Positions 6,282 to 6,952 of a stretch of 6,952 nt of DNA are shown one piece after another. Each line of letters begins with the position of its first letter. Position 1 is the stretch's first letter. The notes below the pieces were generated by a model, which was given only the letters and a program-made list of their open reading frames with translations, was not told the origin of the DNA and searched no databases. The DNA is from Gammaproteobacteria bacterium (GTDB lineage: Bacteria; Pseudomonadota; Gammaproteobacteria; Pseudomonadales; Azotimanducaceae). The DNA is taken from the NCBI GenBank assembly GCA_003228415.1, contig QIDL01000213.1, positions 1-6,952 on the forward strand. The letters run 5' to 3'. The translations under genes were made by a program, and so were the position numbers.

Positions 6282-6835
6282 GAGGCGTTCCCCGCTTCCG
6301 GCGGAGACAGTGCCACTGTCTCCTCGGTCGCAGCGCCGGGAAGCAGATCATCATCGACTTCAAGCTTGTTCACGGCCAGCGAGATACGCGCATAGTCTGT
6401 GGTCTGACAGGTCAACATGACCTTCTTGAGCAGCCAGTAAGGCAACGCCTTGTCGCCCATGATGGTGATTTCGAAACCCTCTTCTGGAATTGCACCCTTA
6501 CGGCTTGCCTGGTATTCGAGTTCTCTCTTGAGACCGTCGATCACCAGCACGGATGGGTCCCTGAGCTCGCTCACCCTCGCCACCAGCCGTCCCTGGAGAA
6601 TCAGGTCTTCCTGGCTGATGGAGATCATCAGTTGATTTTCCGGACGTTTTTCCGCGGTGGAATCGGGTAACTCGATCTCGGAACTGGTTTGCAACACTTC
6701 CACTTCGGAGGAGTTCACCATCAGGAAAAATACCAGGATGGTGAAGATGTCCATGAGCGAAACCAGATTGAGGCTGCCTCCTTTGCCGTGTTTTTTCTGC
6801 GCGATACGGCGATGCTGATGGCGTATCTGGCTCAC
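6278..6835 (-). CDS. ExbD/TolR-family biopolymer transport protein (second copy)
   Basis: This 185-aa protein begins with a basic cytoplasmic stretch (1-20), then one membrane helix (about 22-41). The helix carries the conserved acidic residue Asp29 in the motif LNLVSLMDIFTILVFFLMV, the residue through which protons are thought to pass in ExbD, TolR and MotB. The periplasmic part (about 50-165) keeps the ExbD/TolR pattern: ELP near 54-57, ISISQEDLILQG (71-82), FEITIMGDKALPYWLLKKVM (121-140) and YARISLAVNKLE near 148-159. It is longer than typical ExbD (about 140 aa), with an insert around residues 90-118 and an acidic tail. The start is GTG 6835, which overlaps the stop of the upstream ExbD gene as GTGA. 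Together with an ExbB/TolQ subunit, probably encoded past the right edge, it should form a proton-driven motor for the TonB-like protein. Confidence 0.9.
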   Translation of the reverse strand: MSQIRHQHRRIAQKKHGKGGSLNLVSLMDIFTILVFFLMVNSSEVEVLQTSSEIELPDSTAEKRPENQLMISISQEDLILQGRLVARVSELRDPSVLVIDGLKRELEYQASRKGAIPEEGFEITIMGDKALPYWLLKKVMLTCQTTDYARISLAVNKLEVDDDLLPGAATEETVALSPPEAGNAS

Positions 6836-6952
6836 GATTGATTGCCTACTGAAGAGGCACTGACCGGCGAATCACCCAGCGAGATCACCGGAAAGAGTTC
6901 GGCGTGCACCACTTCGAGGTTCTGCAGCGCCGGGTAGGAGCGCACCCTGTCC
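6832..6952 (-). CDS. ExbD/TolR-family protein (first copy), C-terminal part only
   Basis: The minus strand from the right edge reads open for 39 codons in one frame and ends at TGA 6834-6832, overlapping the GTG start of the next gene. The residues DRVRSYPALQNLEVVHAELF followed by PVISLGDSPVSASS resemble the end of an ExbD/TolR periplasmic domain, where a helix (MD.V...) precedes a strand and the final residues form a loose tail. The position, directly upstream of and coupled to a complete ExbD gene, supports this. The membrane helix and its acidic residue lie outside the window and cannot be checked. The rest of the operon, presumably including ExbB/TolQ, is also out of view. Confidence 0.65.
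   Translation of the reverse strand, partial: DRVRSYPALQNLEVVHAELFPVISLGDSPVSASSVGNQS

Noticed and set aside
5349..6952. A Zorya-like or other defence system using a proton-driven motor
   Set aside because: The motor proteins are ExbD-type with a TonB-like partner, and no helicase or nuclease gene is seen in the adjoining region. Nothing in view supports a defence role.
1..6952. CRISPR arrays, insertion sequences, tRNA or rRNA genes
   Set aside because: No regularly spaced repeats, transposase motifs, flanking inverted repeats or RNA-gene sequences were seen on either strand.

Overview
The window looks like ordinary chromosome from a Gram-negative bacterium, most likely a marine or environmental gammaproteobacterium. 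Signs of this are GC-rich codon use, Sec signal peptides ending in ALA/LQA, tight operons with 4-base stop/start overlaps, and an ExbD/TonB-type energised envelope system. The genus is inference; I see no rRNA, tRNA, phage, transposon or CRISPR sequence.

Layout, left to right. (1) Positions 1-146, minus strand: the first 48 codons of a conserved hypothetical protein running off the window, with a plausible leaderless GTG start. (2) A 170-base divergent spacer, then a plus-strand group at 317-2540. It encodes a 98-aa protein with an internal duplication, an acyl-CoA carboxylase carboxyltransferase (beta) subunit with no biotin carboxylase beside it, and a small exported four-cysteine protein. 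(3) A minus-strand pair at 4791-2525: an exported AbgB-like M20 metallo-amidohydrolase and a DUF1932-type NAD(P)-dependent dehydrogenase, joined by an ATGA overlap. The dehydrogenase 3' end overlaps the four-cysteine gene convergently by 16 bases. (4) A 169-base divergent spacer, then a plus-strand gene at 4961-5341 for a small exported protein resembling DUF6491. (5) A minus-strand operon entering from the right edge, 6952-5349: the C-terminus of one ExbD/TolR protein, a complete second ExbD/TolR protein, and a TonB-like protein with an AgmX/PglI-type C-terminal domain. These three genes are joined by GTGA and ATGA overlaps.

How the parts work together. The right-hand operon should encode part of a proton-motive-force-driven inner-membrane machine; its ExbB/TolQ stator subunit probably lies beyond 6952. 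The periplasmic proline-rich arm of the TonB-like protein would pass that energy across the periplasm. The amidohydrolase/dehydrogenase pair looks catabolic: an amide or peptide-like compound would be cut outside the cytoplasm and a product oxidised or reduced inside. The carboxylase subunit belongs to acyl-CoA metabolism and must find its biotin-bearing partner elsewhere. I found no convincing new defence or mobile system. The most interesting points are the dual-ExbD/AgmX operon, the coupled amidohydrolase-dehydrogenase pair, the duplicated 98-aa protein, and the possible leaderless gene at the left edge.
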